Assembly (NCBI GenBank): GCA_016212515.1 | Contig: JACRFZ010000020.1 | Span: 62,001 to 126,000, forward strand | From: Candidatus Melainabacteria bacterium | Lineage (GTDB): Bacteria; Cyanobacteriota; Vampirovibrionia; Obscuribacterales; Obscuribacteraceae | Direction of reading: 5' to 3' | DNA: 64,000 nt | Part shown: in pieces, positions 45,396 to 54,750 of the stretch | Layout of the letters: each line of letters begins with the position of its first letter | Position numbering within the stretch: position 1 is the first letter of the stretch | The notes under the pieces: generated by a model | What the model was told of the DNA's origin: nothing | The model's database searches: none | Seen by the model: the letters and a program-made list of their open reading frames with translations, nothing else | Program-made: the position numbers and the translations under genes

Positions 45396-45896
45396 TTGAA
45401 CTGCAAGAATTGCCACCTGGAAGTGGAGTCCAAATGGAGCTTCTGCCCCGTTTGCGGCATCAATTTAGCCTCCCTCTCCAAGTTCTCCCCGGCCCGACCG
45501 GCTACGTCGGAAGAAAAACGGCGAGTGGAAACTCCTTCCATGCAGGAGTTGGTACTGGATATGGTGGTAAGGCAGGCCCTCTCGGGAGCGGACTGGCAAA
45601 AAGTCTGCCGCGGCGCCATGGAGATGTACAGCATCTCCCCAAACGACGTGCGGGGAGAACTCTTCAAGCGCGGTTACAAGTTTGACGAGGACGGGCAGCC
45701 CGTCAAGATTACCGGCAAAGCCAGACTGCACGGGCTCGGTGAAAATCTCGTGCCGCTCAAAGCCAGGAAGAAAGGCGAAAGCGAAATCAGCGTCAAGGGC
45801 CGGCTGAAAGAACTTCTGGAAGAAGCCCTGCTAGATTCGGATGGTCCCTACCGGGAAAAGCTGCAAGAAGCCTGCCGACTTCTGCAAAGCTTATAA
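45396..45896 (+). CDS. Zinc-ribbon protein of unknown function
   Basis: A 166-residue protein with an N-terminal zinc ribbon: NCKNCHLEVESKWSFCPVCG, a C-x2-C-x12-C-x2-C pattern. The rest is helical and charged, with no recognised family; VRGELFKRGYKFDEDG and LEEALLDSDGPYREK are prominent. The TTG start at 45396 is supported because an in-frame stop lies at 45375-45377 and no ATG or GTG lies between it and the ribbon. Between Mrp and recN in the same direction. Confidence 0.6.
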   Translation: MNCKNCHLEVESKWSFCPVCGINLASLSKFSPARPATSEEKRRVETPSMQELVLDMVVRQALSGADWQKVCRGAMEMYSISPNDVRGELFKRGYKFDEDGQPVKITGKARLHGLGENLVPLKARKKGESEISVKGRLKELLEEALLDSDGPYREKLQEACRLLQSL

Positions 45897-45942
45897 GCCG
45901 GGTAAACAGGGTCTTTACGTCCGGCCAATACAAGTTATTATA

Positions 45943-45982
45943 GGAACCAGTCGCTGTATTTTTGCCGACTACAGCCGGTTCC
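45943..45982 (+). promoter_or_regulatory. Inverted repeat just upstream of recN
   Basis: GGAACC (45943-45948) and GGTTCC (45977-45982) are inverted, with nested GCTGTA/TACAGC (45953-45958, 45970-45975) or AGTCG/CGACT pairs. It lies 13 bases before the recN start. It could be a leader hairpin limiting recN translation, or a terminator of the zinc-ribbon gene; no T-run follows. Confidence 0.4.
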
Positions 45983-45995
45983 CTATTGACCCTAT

Positions 45996-47702
45996 ATGCG
46001 GTGCATGCTCAAAAGTATACACATCAGAGACTTCGCTCTCATTGAAAATACCCTGGTGGAATGGACCAGCGGATTAAATGTGCTCACCGGCGAAACCGGT
46101 GCCGGCAAATCAATCCTTATGGATGCGCTCAGTGCCGTTCTCGGCGGCAAGGTAGCGCCATCCATTATTCGTCCCGGAAAAGAAAAGGCCGCCATCGAAG
46201 CCTGCTTTCTGGCCGGTCCTCATGTTCTTGCCTATCTCAAACAAGAAGAACTACTAGCCGATGATGAAAGCGAAGAACTGGTAGTGGCGCGTGAAATAAG
46301 CAAGAGCGGCAGTAAGGTTCGGGTAAACGGCACCCTCGTGAACAGCGCCATTGTCTCTGAACTGAGAGGCATGCTCATGACCGTGCACGCCCAACACGAA
46401 GCGCGCACCCTCATGACGCCTCAATCTCAACTTGAGCTTCTGGATGGGCTGGGCGGTGATGCCCATCAGAAAGTGGTAGATAAAGTGCGCACGCTCTACT
46501 TGAGGCACAAAGATCTTTCGGCCGAACTGAATGGACTGGCCATGTCGGAAGAAGACCGCCTCAAATCTCTCGACTTCGCCAATTTTCAGTTGAAAGAACT
46601 GACCGAAGCCGAGCTCCTTTCAGATACGGAAGACGAAGAACTGGAGCGGGAGATAAGCGTTCTGGTTAATGCCATAGATCTTAAGAGCCAGGCCCTCACC
46701 GCCCAGGAGCTTCTCACCGGCGGCGATATCACAGACGGTCTCAGTGCCCTGGATATGGTGCAAAAAGCCCTCTTAGAAGTTGAGAAATCCCTGCGTTTCG
46801 ATCCCAGCCTGGAGTCACTGGTGGAGAGCCTGCGCAGCGGTCTGGCTAATATCGAAGAAGCCAGCCTTGGTCTGAGGCGCTACGGCGACAGCCTCGACAC
46901 CGATCCCGGTACCTTGAGCGAGTTGGAAGCCAGAGCGGCGCTATTATCAAGCGTCAAACGCAAATACGGGCCGCGCCTGGCCGATGCCAGACATAAAGAA
47001 CTGGAACTGGCCGAGCTGGTGGAAAAGCTTGAAAACAGCAGCCTGGAAACAGAAAAAATCAAAGACGAACTTACTCGTCTCGAAAAAGAATTACTGAGCC
47101 AGTGTGCCGGTCTGAGCGATAAACGTAAAAAGCTGGCCCAGAGCCTCTCGAAACAGGTAGAGAGTCATCTTAAAGACCTGGGTATGGATAAGTGCCGCTT
47201 CGAAATCTCCTTCCAGGAGCTAGCGGCAAGCGGACCAAACGGCACGGACCGCCTGGAGTTTCTCATTTCTCCCAACCCCGGGCAGCCGCCCATGCCTCTA
47301 TCTAAAATTGCCTCGGGCGGTGAATTGTCTCGTATCATGCTGGCCATCAAAACCATCTTTGCCTCAGCCGATCACGTCTCCACCGTCATCTTCGACGAAA
47401 TCGATACCGGTCTGTCCGGCCGCGTCTTGAATGCCGTGAGAGACAAGCTGTCCGTTCTCTCCAAATCCCATCAAATTCTCTGCATCACCCACCAGCCCAT
47501 CGTAGCGGCAGTGGCCGACAACTACCTGGAAGTCAAGAAAGAGCACAAGAAAGACGAAACGGTGGTGACGGTGTCCCGGCTGGATGATGAAATGCGCCTA
47601 AGATCTCTTGCATCCATGGCCAGCGGCAACGCTAGTGAAGAGTCTTTAACCTTTGCCAGGTCCCTGCTGGAGCAAGCCAATCAGGCCCGGGGACAAATCT
47701 AA
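45996..47702 (+). CDS. recN: DNA repair protein RecN
   Basis: A 568-residue SMC-like ATPase for double-strand break repair. Walker A is LTGETGAGKSILMDALS near residues 33-49; two coiled-coil arms run through the middle (about 160-370); the signature is KIASGGELSRIMLAIK and Walker B is VIFDEIDTGLSGRV, then a D-loop and LCITHQPIVAA. Length is typical of RecN. The start may be ATG 45996 or ATG 46005. A tight inverted repeat lies just upstream. Confidence 0.95.
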   Translation: MRCMLKSIHIRDFALIENTLVEWTSGLNVLTGETGAGKSILMDALSAVLGGKVAPSIIRPGKEKAAIEACFLAGPHVLAYLKQEELLADDESEELVVAREISKSGSKVRVNGTLVNSAIVSELRGMLMTVHAQHEARTLMTPQSQLELLDGLGGDAHQKVVDKVRTLYLRHKDLSAELNGLAMSEEDRLKSLDFANFQLKELTEAELLSDTEDEELEREISVLVNAIDLKSQALTAQELLTGGDITDGLSALDMVQKALLEVEKSLRFDPSLESLVESLRSGLANIEEASLGLRRYGDSLDTDPGTLSELEARAALLSSVKRKYGPRLADARHKELELAELVEKLENSSLETEKIKDELTRLEKELLSQCAGLSDKRKKLAQSLSKQVESHLKDLGMDKCRFEISFQELAASGPNGTDRLEFLISPNPGQPPMPLSKIASGGELSRIMLAIKTIFASADHVSTVIFDEIDTGLSGRVLNAVRDKLSVLSKSHQILCITHQPIVAAVADNYLEVKKEHKKDETVVTVSRLDDEMRLRSLASMASGNASEESLTFARSLLEQANQARGQI

Positions 47703-47746
47703 GCGCTAGTTTCGTTTAACATTGCGGAATAGAAGCGCTTATTACA

Positions 47747-47776
47747 TTGACACGAATGTATATCATTCAATAGAAT
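47747..47776 (+). promoter_or_regulatory. Strong sigma-70 promoter for tRNA-Gln
   Basis: TTGACA (47747-47752), 18-base spacer, TAGAAT (47771-47776). It lies 41 bases before the mature tRNA and points at it; L25 may be read from the same promoter. Confidence 0.7.
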
Positions 47777-47817
47777 GCATCGTTACCTTCTGGCTTCAGG
47801 GCCTTGAGGGTTTCTAT

Positions 47818-47889
47818 TGGGGCGTCGCCAAGTGGTAAGGCACCTGGTTTTGGTCCAGGCACTCCGAGGTTCGAATCCTTGCGCCCCAG
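47818..47889 (+). tRNA. tRNA-Gln (anticodon TTG)
   Basis: A 72-base tRNA. Acceptor stem TGGGGCG pairs with CGCCCCA; D arm GCCAAGTGGTAAGGC; anticodon stem CCTGG/CCAGG with loop TTTTGGT giving anticodon TTG (UUG); T arm CGAGG-TTCGAAT-CCTTG with one G-T pair; discriminator G. CCA is not encoded. Read by eye. Confidence 0.96.
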
Positions 47890-47977
47890 TTCTGCTTTTC
47901 CGGCCAAGCTTGAAGAGCCAGAGTTCAATCACGTTATCGCCAAGTAAAAACACCTTTGATAGGTTAGGAAAATAGTC

Positions 47978-48562
47978 ATGGAGAAAATCAAACTGGCAGT
48001 CTCGAAACGCGAGGCTAAGACACCGAACCAGTTGAGACGCGAAGGTTTCATCCCCGGTACCCTCTACGGAGCCGGTGTGGCATCTGAGAACGTGCAGCTC
48101 TGCGCCAAAGAGTTCAGCCGCTTGCCGCAAGCTGCCTATTCACACATGATCGAGCTCGATTATGAAGGCACCACAGTCAATGGACTGATCCGCCAGGTGC
48201 AGCGCAAGTCAACCAAAGACTTCGTCTACACCGTTGAGCTTTACAGAGTCAACCTCGACAAGAAACTTACCGTTTCCGTTCCTCTCAAATATGTGGGCGC
48301 CAGTGCCGCTATTCATGCCGGCGGTCAGGCCGTAGAAAACTACCAGGAAGCAGAACTGGAATGTCTCCCCAGCGAAATCCCTGATTTCGTAGAAGTAGAC
48401 ATGTCTATGATCGAAAACATGGAAGGCGCCATCCACTTCGGCGACATCAAATTGCCTCCTACCATCAAGATCTTGAATCCCCTCGATGAAATCGTGGTCA
48501 AGGTCGTAGCCCCCAAAGCTGCTCCCACACCGAAAGAAGCAGCAGTGGCAGCCAAGAAATAA
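47978..48562 (+). CDS. rplY: Ribosomal protein bL25 (Ctc form)
   Basis: A 194-residue bL25/Ctc family protein that binds 5S rRNA. The N-terminal domain reads KLAVSKREAKTPNQLRREGF, IPGTLYGAG and, later, GLIRQVQRKSTKDFVYTVEL; the C-terminal beta domain of the Ctc form (residues 95-180) is present, with an Ala/Lys-rich end. AGGA lies 8 bases before the ATG. A strong terminator follows 20 bases after the stop. Confidence 0.95.
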   Translation: MEKIKLAVSKREAKTPNQLRREGFIPGTLYGAGVASENVQLCAKEFSRLPQAAYSHMIELDYEGTTVNGLIRQVQRKSTKDFVYTVELYRVNLDKKLTVSVPLKYVGASAAIHAGGQAVENYQEAELECLPSEIPDFVEVDMSMIENMEGAIHFGDIKLPPTIKILNPLDEIVVKVVAPKAAPTPKEAAVAAKK

Positions 48563-48581
48563 GCTGCAGCCAAGTCTAAGC

Positions 48582-48614
48582 AAGAAAGCCGCTCCCCCGG
48601 GGGGCGGCTTTCTT
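48582..48614. terminator. Bidirectional intrinsic terminator
   Basis: AAGAAAGCCGC (48582-48592) pairs perfectly with GCGGCTTTCTT (48604-48614) around an 11-base GC-rich loop. TTTTC follows on the + strand. It lies between the rplY stop and the stop of the convergent kinase-like gene, so it may serve both. Confidence 0.85.
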
Positions 48615-48620
48615 TTCGTC

Positions 48621-49580
48621 TCAAAGCCCGTCGATGTTATTCATCAAGGCGGCGGCAAAAGCCAGGAAGTTACCGTAACCCGGCTGACAATCGAGAGTGC
48701 CGTCCGGCTGAAACTTCACACCCAGCCCCTTCAAAATGATGCTTTCCAGAGAGGTTGTAATGGCCGGATTGACCCTGGAGGGAGGCAAGAGAGTAGCCAG
48801 GGAAGAATAGAAAAAGTTTCCGGTCATCTCGTTCATCTGAATACGCTGCCTGAGTTCATCACTGAGCCTGGCGTTCTCGATTTCATCAAGGGAACGGCGC
48901 TCGGTAAAGGGATTGTAACCGGTCAAAGTCTCATGCAAAATAATACCCATCGCCAGAAGATCGTCAGGCAAGAGGCCTGGATAGTAAGCCGGCGTTGTCA
49001 CCACCATTGGTGCGGTATTGCCATGCACGCTACGCAGATCATCGAAATGGCCCGGATCAATGAGCAAGATGGAATTATCTGAAGCGACCAGGATATTATC
49101 CGGTTTCAAATCTCCATGATATTTAAAGCCTTCCTGCTTGCTCAAGCGATTCAAAGCCTTCAGGCACTCGACCAGCGGCAAAAGCGAATCCAACCCCTCT
49201 GCCAGCATTGACCGGAGGGTCTTGCCCTGAAAGAAATCAGCACTGAAGAAAGTTACTGCCGCCGAATCCTGACACTGCCTTATCTTTAGCCAACTCTTAT
49301 CGTTGGCTGACTGTAAGCGCCGAGCCTGAGCCAGCAAGAGCGCGGCCGTATCCGGAGCAACCGCACCCCAACTGCCTGTGAACTGCATCAATGAAACAGT
49401 GGAGTTTGCCGCCTTACCGGGTAACTCTACTTCCTCCGCTCGGGCAGCCACTTTATAAATGATACTATTGCCGGTATCATCCTCGACACCCTTATACGTG
49501 GTTGAGAAGGGACCACCGCCCAGTTCCTCGGTTATAAGATAGGAACCCCGCCTCAAACCAATCCAGGTTGTAGTTTTCAC
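48621..49580 (-). CDS. Kinase-like protein next to the giant LysM gene
   Basis: About 319 residues. Kinase fold features are a Gly-rich loop EELGGGPFSTTY, IIYKVAARAE (ATP Lys position), a catalytic loop HGDLKPDNILVAS (HGD instead of HRD, with the Asp and Asn kept), and LIDPGHFDD where DFG should be (Asp kept, Phe replaced by Pro). The activation segment and DDLLAMGIILHETLTGYNPF follow. It may therefore be active but atypical. No membrane helix. I prefer GTG 49580, which has AAGGA five to six bases before it, over the TTG at 49604 next to the upstream stop. Co-transcribed with the 1695-residue gene. Confidence 0.75.
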   Translation of the reverse strand: MKTTTWIGLRRGSYLITEELGGGPFSTTYKGVEDDTGNSIIYKVAARAEEVELPGKAANSTVSLMQFTGSWGAVAPDTAALLLAQARRLQSANDKSWLKIRQCQDSAAVTFFSADFFQGKTLRSMLAEGLDSLLPLVECLKALNRLSKQEGFKYHGDLKPDNILVASDNSILLIDPGHFDDLRSVHGNTAPMVVTTPAYYPGLLPDDLLAMGIILHETLTGYNPFTERRSLDEIENARLSDELRQRIQMNEMTGNFFYSSLATLLPPSRVNPAITTSLESIILKGLGVKFQPDGTLDCQPGYGNFLAFAAALMNNIDGL

Positions 49581-49604
49581 ACCAGATCCTTTCTTGTCTT
49601 GCAA

Positions 49605-52600
49605 CTACCAGATCATCGGATCATTATAGAGATCGGACATCTTCACTTCTTTCTTGACGCCGTCAACCTTGACCACCTTAAAGGTACCATCTTTGTTCTT
49701 ACCGGCAACAATCCAGCCGTATTCAATGCTACCATCCCGGCGCCGCACCGCTATTTGCCCCTCAGAGTCGAAGAAATTGGGATTGATACTTTCGATCTCT
49801 TTCCTGGTTAGATCTTTCACGGCCGGGTGCTCGATCACTACCCTGTCGCCATCCACAGAACTGACTTTCCATTCGTGGGAACCTTGATAGAAGATCTTGT
49901 CGTTCTTAGCCGGCGGCGGCAGCACTTCGTCGCCGGTGACGCCCTCAAGATCTCGTCCTGGCGTATGCCGATACTGGTCATACCTTTTACCGAAGACTTG
50001 CTGCCTTGGATCGTAAATGAGCTTCTGCCCATCTCCAAAGTCCACTTCCGTCCAGGCATGATTCAAACTGTGCGGGTTCGGACTGCCGAAGGAATTGCCG
50101 CGCACCACCGTCACTTTCATATCGGGAAACTCATCAGCCAGTACCTTGAAGAGAATAGCCTGCTGACTGCAAACACCTTTGCCCTCTTTCAGCATCTCCC
50201 CGAAGTAGACCCGCTTACCTGCATTGTGAGAGGAAAATGCATCATACCAGTTGTCTAATTCCTGCTCCGAGACATTCTTGGGTTTGAGCAGGTCTCTGGC
50301 ATACTTAGCCAGGGCCTCGGCCCTCTGCCGGGGCGGCAAACTACCATATTTCTCCACTGCATCGTCAATGGCCTTACGCAAGAACGGATCATGGGCCCGG
50401 TCAATAACAATGGCCGGTCTCGGCACATTTCCCGAAACGAAGTCGCCATTCTTCTCGAACCTGGTGCCGGCACCGGCATTATGCCAGCCGTCTTCAATGC
50501 GCCCTTCGATCTGGTGCCTGGTTCCGTAATCGTTAGACTGCTTGAGGGCCCGGGGCGGAATATCACCTTCCACCACTGGTAGTGCCTGGCCTATTTTGGG
50601 ACGCTCGAGGATAGGCCGCTCCAGTAACTGGGTTTCTCCGGCATTGAAACGACGCGGGGTTTCACCATCAGGTAGCTTTTCAACATTAGCAGCCTTTTCG
50701 GGCTCGGCCATCTTGCCGCCGGGGCGCTTGTAGTGGACTGCCTCATCAGGGACTGCCTGTGGGGTCTCCACCTTACCGCCGGCCTCTTCTATGGCACCAC
50801 CCTTCTTGATTGGTGCTACACCGCTTTCTCTGGCATGTGCCAGGTTTTTAGCACCACGCAAAGCCGAACTTATAGCGAAAGCACCGGCAGCGCCGGAGAC
50901 TGCCGCCTCAATATTTTGCTTGCCGATAGTAGCCAGGTTCTCAGCCGTTGTCTTGGTGCTATCCCATTTCGTGACGCCATCCACGCTGCTGCCGGCCACA
51001 TTACCACCGGCTCCGGAACCCATATTGAGAGCTTCCTGCCTGGCAACATTCTGGAGATAATTTTTGGTTTGCTCTTCAAACTGCTGCTTGAGAGCCTGGT
51101 GCATTGACTTGGTCAACTCTTCCACGGCCTTGTCTCTGGCTTCGCCGGTCAGACCTTGCGAAACCGCTTGCTCAGCCACTTTCTTCAGGGCCTCCTGCGG
51201 AATATCAGTAGCTCCAGAGGTGAGGGCATCGCGCATAACGACATCCATTCCCTTAGAAACGACTTTCTCTCCACCCTCTTTCAATACAGCCTTGGCCCCT
51301 TCCTGGGTAAGCACGGTAGTGGCAGCAGTTTCCGCCGCCTCCTTGCCGACCCGGAAGATTGCCCCAATCTGTGCCGGTCCCAGTACCGCCGTAGCCCCGG
51401 AGAGAGCACCGGTGGTAGCATCAATTCCAACCTGTTTAAGTGAAAAGTCGTATCCGTCACCCATGAGAGCGGAACGAGTAGCAACTTTAGTAGCGGCGGC
51501 AGCCGAAGCCACACCGGCAATCAGCGGTACGCTGGCACCGCCGGTGACAATGACACTTCCCACGGCACCGGCGGCTATCACCACATCGGATACCGTGTCG
51601 GCGGCCGCTTCCTTAGATTTACGGTGGTTGTCTACAGCCTCGCTGACTTGCTTATTCAATTCATCGAGACGCTTTTGATCAACGTGTTGAAACACAGCAC
51701 TAGCAGCAGCCAGGTCGCGGTTGGTGACATTGATGGCGGCATCGGTCTGGGAGCCGGTAGCACTGCCGAAGATGTTGTCGGAAGCCCAGGCCCCAAAACC
51801 TGAGCGCGCCGAATAGGCATCGTCTTTAGTGCGCTCTGCTTTCTCTTCGGCCGTAAGCTTGTTGGCCAGAATTCGCCGTGCTTCTACTTCATCGTTGCCG
51901 GATAGTTTATCGAGTACATCAGAATCGAAACTGGTGCCATACTTACGGGCATAATCCTGACGAGCCCGGTCCAAATCGGCAGGGCTCATTCCTTTTAGAT
52001 TATCCAGAACTTGTTGGGAGCCGCCATAGCCTTCAATGGCGGAGCGAATCTTATCTTCAGCTCTATACTCGCCCTGAGAAGCAGCATTGAGCGCAATTTT
52101 CCGCTCGCTTTCACTTAAGTGACCAAGCACTTGCTGTTGATAGTTGGAATCACTGAGAATTTTCTGCCGCTCTTGCGGCGACAACTTGGCGACGTCATCA
52201 TAGGTCTTTTCTTCGTCGTCACCGAAGATGCTCTTATTCAATTCCATCATCTTGGCGCCGGAGATACTGCCCTTTTCCAGAAGCTCTCCCACATACTCGT
52301 TATACTTGCTACTACCCAGAGCCTCTCTGGAAGCCTGCTTGAAGGATTCGGACAGAAGCCTGTCTTCTTCCGTTTTGGGATTTCTTATCCGCTCAAGCAA
52401 CTGAGGATCTTTGTTCATGGCATCACGAATGTCTCGTATTGCCTGATCTTCATCGGTGTTAAATTTAGCGGACTGGGACTTGAGCTTAGTAATGATTTCC
52501 GGTTGAGACTGCTTGCCGGTCTGGGTATCCTGCAGAAGCCTTTGCGCTTCCTCTAAAGCCGGACCATCCTTTATAGTCTCCTTGATTTTTCGATCCAACT

Positions 52601-54692
52601 CCTCTTTGAATTGCGCATCCTCTCGGTATTTTTGCTTCTCTTCCGGCGTCATTCTGGCAACTGCATCCACCATGGCCGAACGATCATTGCGATACCAGTG
52701 GGTATTATCATCAAGGGCGTCAAGAACACCGCGCCGCCCGTTCATGGAAGCATCAAAGCTGGGCGCACCCATCTTCTTGTCGAAAACGGCCATAATCTGC
52801 CGAGTTTCCTCGCCGTCCTTATTCAGACTCTTCAACATAGTCAGCATCTCCTGCCGACTGTTGGGATTTTTAGCCGCATCCTCCCACTGGGTGCGAGTCA
52901 TATCTTCGATGCTCTTCACTATTTCAGGCACACCGTCATTGGAGAAAACACCCCGGTGCTTATCGAGGGTAGAGACGAAATTGTCCTTGCCGGAAATCAA
53001 GGAACTCCATTTGGCCACCTCGGTATCGTTACCGGCAGCCTTGAGAGCGCTGTCGATTTCACTGTAAGTACCGCGCGCACTCTCTTTCTCTCCCTCGCTC
53101 ATACCGGCAAGCCTCGTCTTATCCGCCGGGGAGAGTTGAAAATTAGAATCGCTGAGGGCACGACCAATCCTATAATCGGAGCGTTCCTGGTCGCCCATAC
53201 GCTTCAGGGCCAGTTCGATGCCTTGATTGTTATCGGAGAGAACGCCGGTGTTGTCGCGTATCTGAGTAGCAGTACCTAGATCGGCACGGGTTACATAATC
53301 GAGGGCATGGCGGTATTCCTGACCGGAACCAAAAGTTGCCCTCAGTCGTAAATCTCCACCATTATTGAGAAACTCCTGCCTGGCTTCGACACTGGCCGAA
53401 CTCATGGCCTCATTAAACATCTGTCCGTTGCCCGCTTTCAAGGCAATATCCGCCAACTTCTGAGAGTCGGCACTGCTTATCTTATCCGAACCCTTCAGGT
53501 AAACCGCCGCCAACTCCTTTGTAGATTGAGACAGATTGGGGTCCTTGCTTATGGCTTCCGAAAGCGATATTCCATGCTTGGCCTTGTACTCCAGTTCCAT
53601 TTCGGCAATTTGCATAGAATTGGATTTTCGCAGCGTATCCCGGATGGCCTGCTCATTTACAGAGTCACTGCGACCACTGAAAATCTGCCCACGCTCCACC
53701 AGGTTTGTGTGAATGGTGTCGGCACCCTGACTGGCCACATTGCCGTCTTTCCGGTTGAGGGCTGCTTCAAAACGGGCCCGGTCGGCACCGCTCATGAAGT
53801 TCATCTCTTCGCTCAAAGACTTTCCGTAACGCTCTTTGTAGTATGAATCCAGTGCTTTTCGCTCATCCTCAGTCTTATTCTTGAGAAGATCGGTTATCTT
53901 TTCGTTGTCCGACCAGCGCGCCACATAGTTATCGTTACCGGTGGCTTTGCGAATCGCTTCCGCATCTTTAACTAGCTGTTCCGGAGTCTGGACGGAAACC
54001 GGTGGAACCTCGGCCGGTTTATCTGCTGGTTTATCCTGCGGCCTGTCCGTCGGCTTATCGGCGGGCGTATCAGCTGGTCGGTCCGTCGGCTTATCCGCAG
54101 GTTTGTCCGCAGGCTTATCCGCTGGTCTGTCCACAGGCTTATCCGCAGGTCTGTCCGCAGGCTTATCCGCAGGTCTGTCCACAGGCTTGTCGCCTGGCTG
54201 CTCCTGCACGGGCCGCGCATTGCGGGGTTTGTAATTATGCTCCGGGATCTGAAGGTGCTTACCTTCAATTATCAGATCGGGATCGGCCAACTTGTTCTTG
54301 CGGGCTATTTCATTCACGAAGTTGTAAATTTCACGCCGACTGGCACCCGGTCCCAGCTCTCTTTGAGCAATATGGCTGAGAGTATCGTTTTTTTTGATTT
54401 CATAGTCGTGAGCGGGCACCCGAATTGTGCCGTCAGCGCCCTGCCCGTCAATCTTCACATCCTGCAGCGGCTTGGCCGACTTATCGCCATCCCTGGTGGG
54501 AGTCTCTACAGACTGAGCCTTTTCCTGCTCAATGTGCTTGATTGTTTTGAGCGAATCAGGAGTGCCGACATTCTCACGGGCGATCTCGCTAACCCGCTCC
54601 TGCTCGGAAGCCTGGGGCTTGCTACCCTTCTCAACCAACTCGGGCTTGGTGTCGTTAGCACTCAAAACTTTCACCTGAAGAAAAGGCGCCAA
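49605..54692 (-). CDS. Giant LysM / annexin-like repeat / transglutaminase-fold protein
   Basis: A 1695-residue protein without a clear signal peptide. Residues 96-151 are a LysM domain (YEIKKNDTLSHIAQRELG; LIIEGKHLQIP) for peptidoglycan binding. Residues 167-229 are a DKPADRP-type repeat. From about 240 to 950 it holds repeated helical units such as KNKTEDERKALDSYYKERYG, NSMQIAEMELEYKAKHG and GMSPADLDRARQDYARKYG, which resemble annexin-type repeats. A Gly/Ala-rich hydrophobic region follows (about 1050-1110). The C-terminus is a transglutaminase/papain-like fold with C1508 in KGVCSQQAILFKVLADE, H1545 in LNHAWTEV and D1561 in LIYDPRQQ, then a short SH3-like tail. It looks like a wall-bound effector or remodelling enzyme; this is inference. 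Confidence 0.75.
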   Translation of the reverse strand: MAPFLQVKVLSANDTKPELVEKGSKPQASEQERVSEIARENVGTPDSLKTIKHIEQEKAQSVETPTRDGDKSAKPLQDVKIDGQGADGTIRVPAHDYEIKKNDTLSHIAQRELGPGASRREIYNFVNEIARKNKLADPDLIIEGKHLQIPEHNYKPRNARPVQEQPGDKPVDRPADKPADRPADKPVDRPADKPADKPADKPTDRPADTPADKPTDRPQDKPADKPAEVPPVSVQTPEQLVKDAEAIRKATGNDNYVARWSDNEKITDLLKNKTEDERKALDSYYKERYGKSLSEEMNFMSGADRARFEAALNRKDGNVASQGADTIHTNLVERGQIFSGRSDSVNEQAIRDTLRKSNSMQIAEMELEYKAKHGISLSEAISKDPNLSQSTKELAAVYLKGSDKISSADSQKLADIALKAGNGQMFNEAMSSASVEARQEFLNNGGDLRLRATFGSGQEYRHALDYVTRADLGTATQIRDNTGVLSDNNQGIELALKRMGDQERSDYRIGRALSDSNFQLSPADKTRLAGMSEGEKESARGTYSEIDSALKAAGNDTEVAKWSSLISGKDNFVSTLDKHRGVFSNDGVPEIVKSIEDMTRTQWEDAAKNPNSRQEMLTMLKSLNKDGEETRQIMAVFDKKMGAPSFDASMNGRRGVLDALDDNTHWYRNDRSAMVDAVARMTPEEKQKYREDAQFKEELDRKIKETIKDGPALEEAQRLLQDTQTGKQSQPEIITKLKSQSAKFNTDEDQAIRDIRDAMNKDPQLLERIRNPKTEEDRLLSESFKQASREALGSSKYNEYVGELLEKGSISGAKMMELNKSIFGDDEEKTYDDVAKLSPQERQKILSDSNYQQQVLGHLSESERKIALNAASQGEYRAEDKIRSAIEGYGGSQQVLDNLKGMSPADLDRARQDYARKYGTSFDSDVLDKLSGNDEVEARRILANKLTAEEKAERTKDDAYSARSGFGAWASDNIFGSATGSQTDAAINVTNRDLAAASAVFQHVDQKRLDELNKQVSEAVDNHRKSKEAAADTVSDVVIAAGAVGSVIVTGGASVPLIAGVASAAAATKVATRSALMGDGYDFSLKQVGIDATTGALSGATAVLGPAQIGAIFRVGKEAAETAATTVLTQEGAKAVLKEGGEKVVSKGMDVVMRDALTSGATDIPQEALKKVAEQAVSQGLTGEARDKAVEELTKSMHQALKQQFEEQTKNYLQNVARQEALNMGSGAGGNVAGSSVDGVTKWDSTKTTAENLATIGKQNIEAAVSGAAGAFAISSALRGAKNLAHARESGVAPIKKGGAIEEAGGKVETPQAVPDEAVHYKRPGGKMAEPEKAANVEKLPDGETPRRFNAGETQLLERPILERPKIGQALPVVEGDIPPRALKQSNDYGTRHQIEGRIEDGWHNAGAGTRFEKNGDFVSGNVPRPAIVIDRAHDPFLRKAIDDAVEKYGSLPPRQRAEALAKYARDLLKPKNVSEQELDNWYDAFSSHNAGKRVYFGEMLKEGKGVCSQQAILFKVLADEFPDMKVTVVRGNSFGSPNPHSLNHAWTEVDFGDGQKLIYDPRQQVFGKRYDQYRHTPGRDLEGVTGDEVLPPPAKNDKIFYQGSHEWKVSSVDGDRVVIEHPAVKDLTRKEIESINPNFFDSEGQIAVRRRDGSIEYGWIVAGKNKDGTFKVVKVDGVKKEVKMSDLYNDPMIW
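54006..54194 (-). repeat. DKPADRP coding repeat linker
   Basis: About nine 4-7-residue units of the type (D/A)(K/R/T)PADKP, residues 167-229 of the giant protein, between the LysM domain and the annexin-like repeats. The DNA repeats are near-identical (TTATCCGCAGG / TTGTCCGCAGG variants on the + strand), hence recent expansion. A charged Pro-rich wall-spanning spacer is likely. Confidence 0.85.
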
Positions 54693-54750
54693 TCCAAAGC
54701 AATATGCCCGATTCAGGACTAACGCAAAACTATTGCTAGGCGGACAATTA

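Noticed and set aside
49602..49604. TTG start for the kinase-like gene at the base after the upstream stop
   Set aside because: The GTG at 49580 has a clear AAGGA at good spacing and begins just before the kinase fold.
54006..54194. Short tandem DNA repeats considered as a CRISPR array
   Set aside because: Units are in frame with a protein linker and have no regular unique spacers; no cas genes are near.
54002..54379. Repetitive + strand frames (Pro/Gln/Cys-rich) opposite the DKPADRP region
   Set aside because: Shadow of the giant protein's repeat linker; no start signals.
48621..54692. Classical polymorphic toxin with immunity gene
   Set aside because: No PT-VENN, RHS or secretion signal is visible and the downstream gene is kinase-like, not an immunity-type protein. 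Kept only as an open option.
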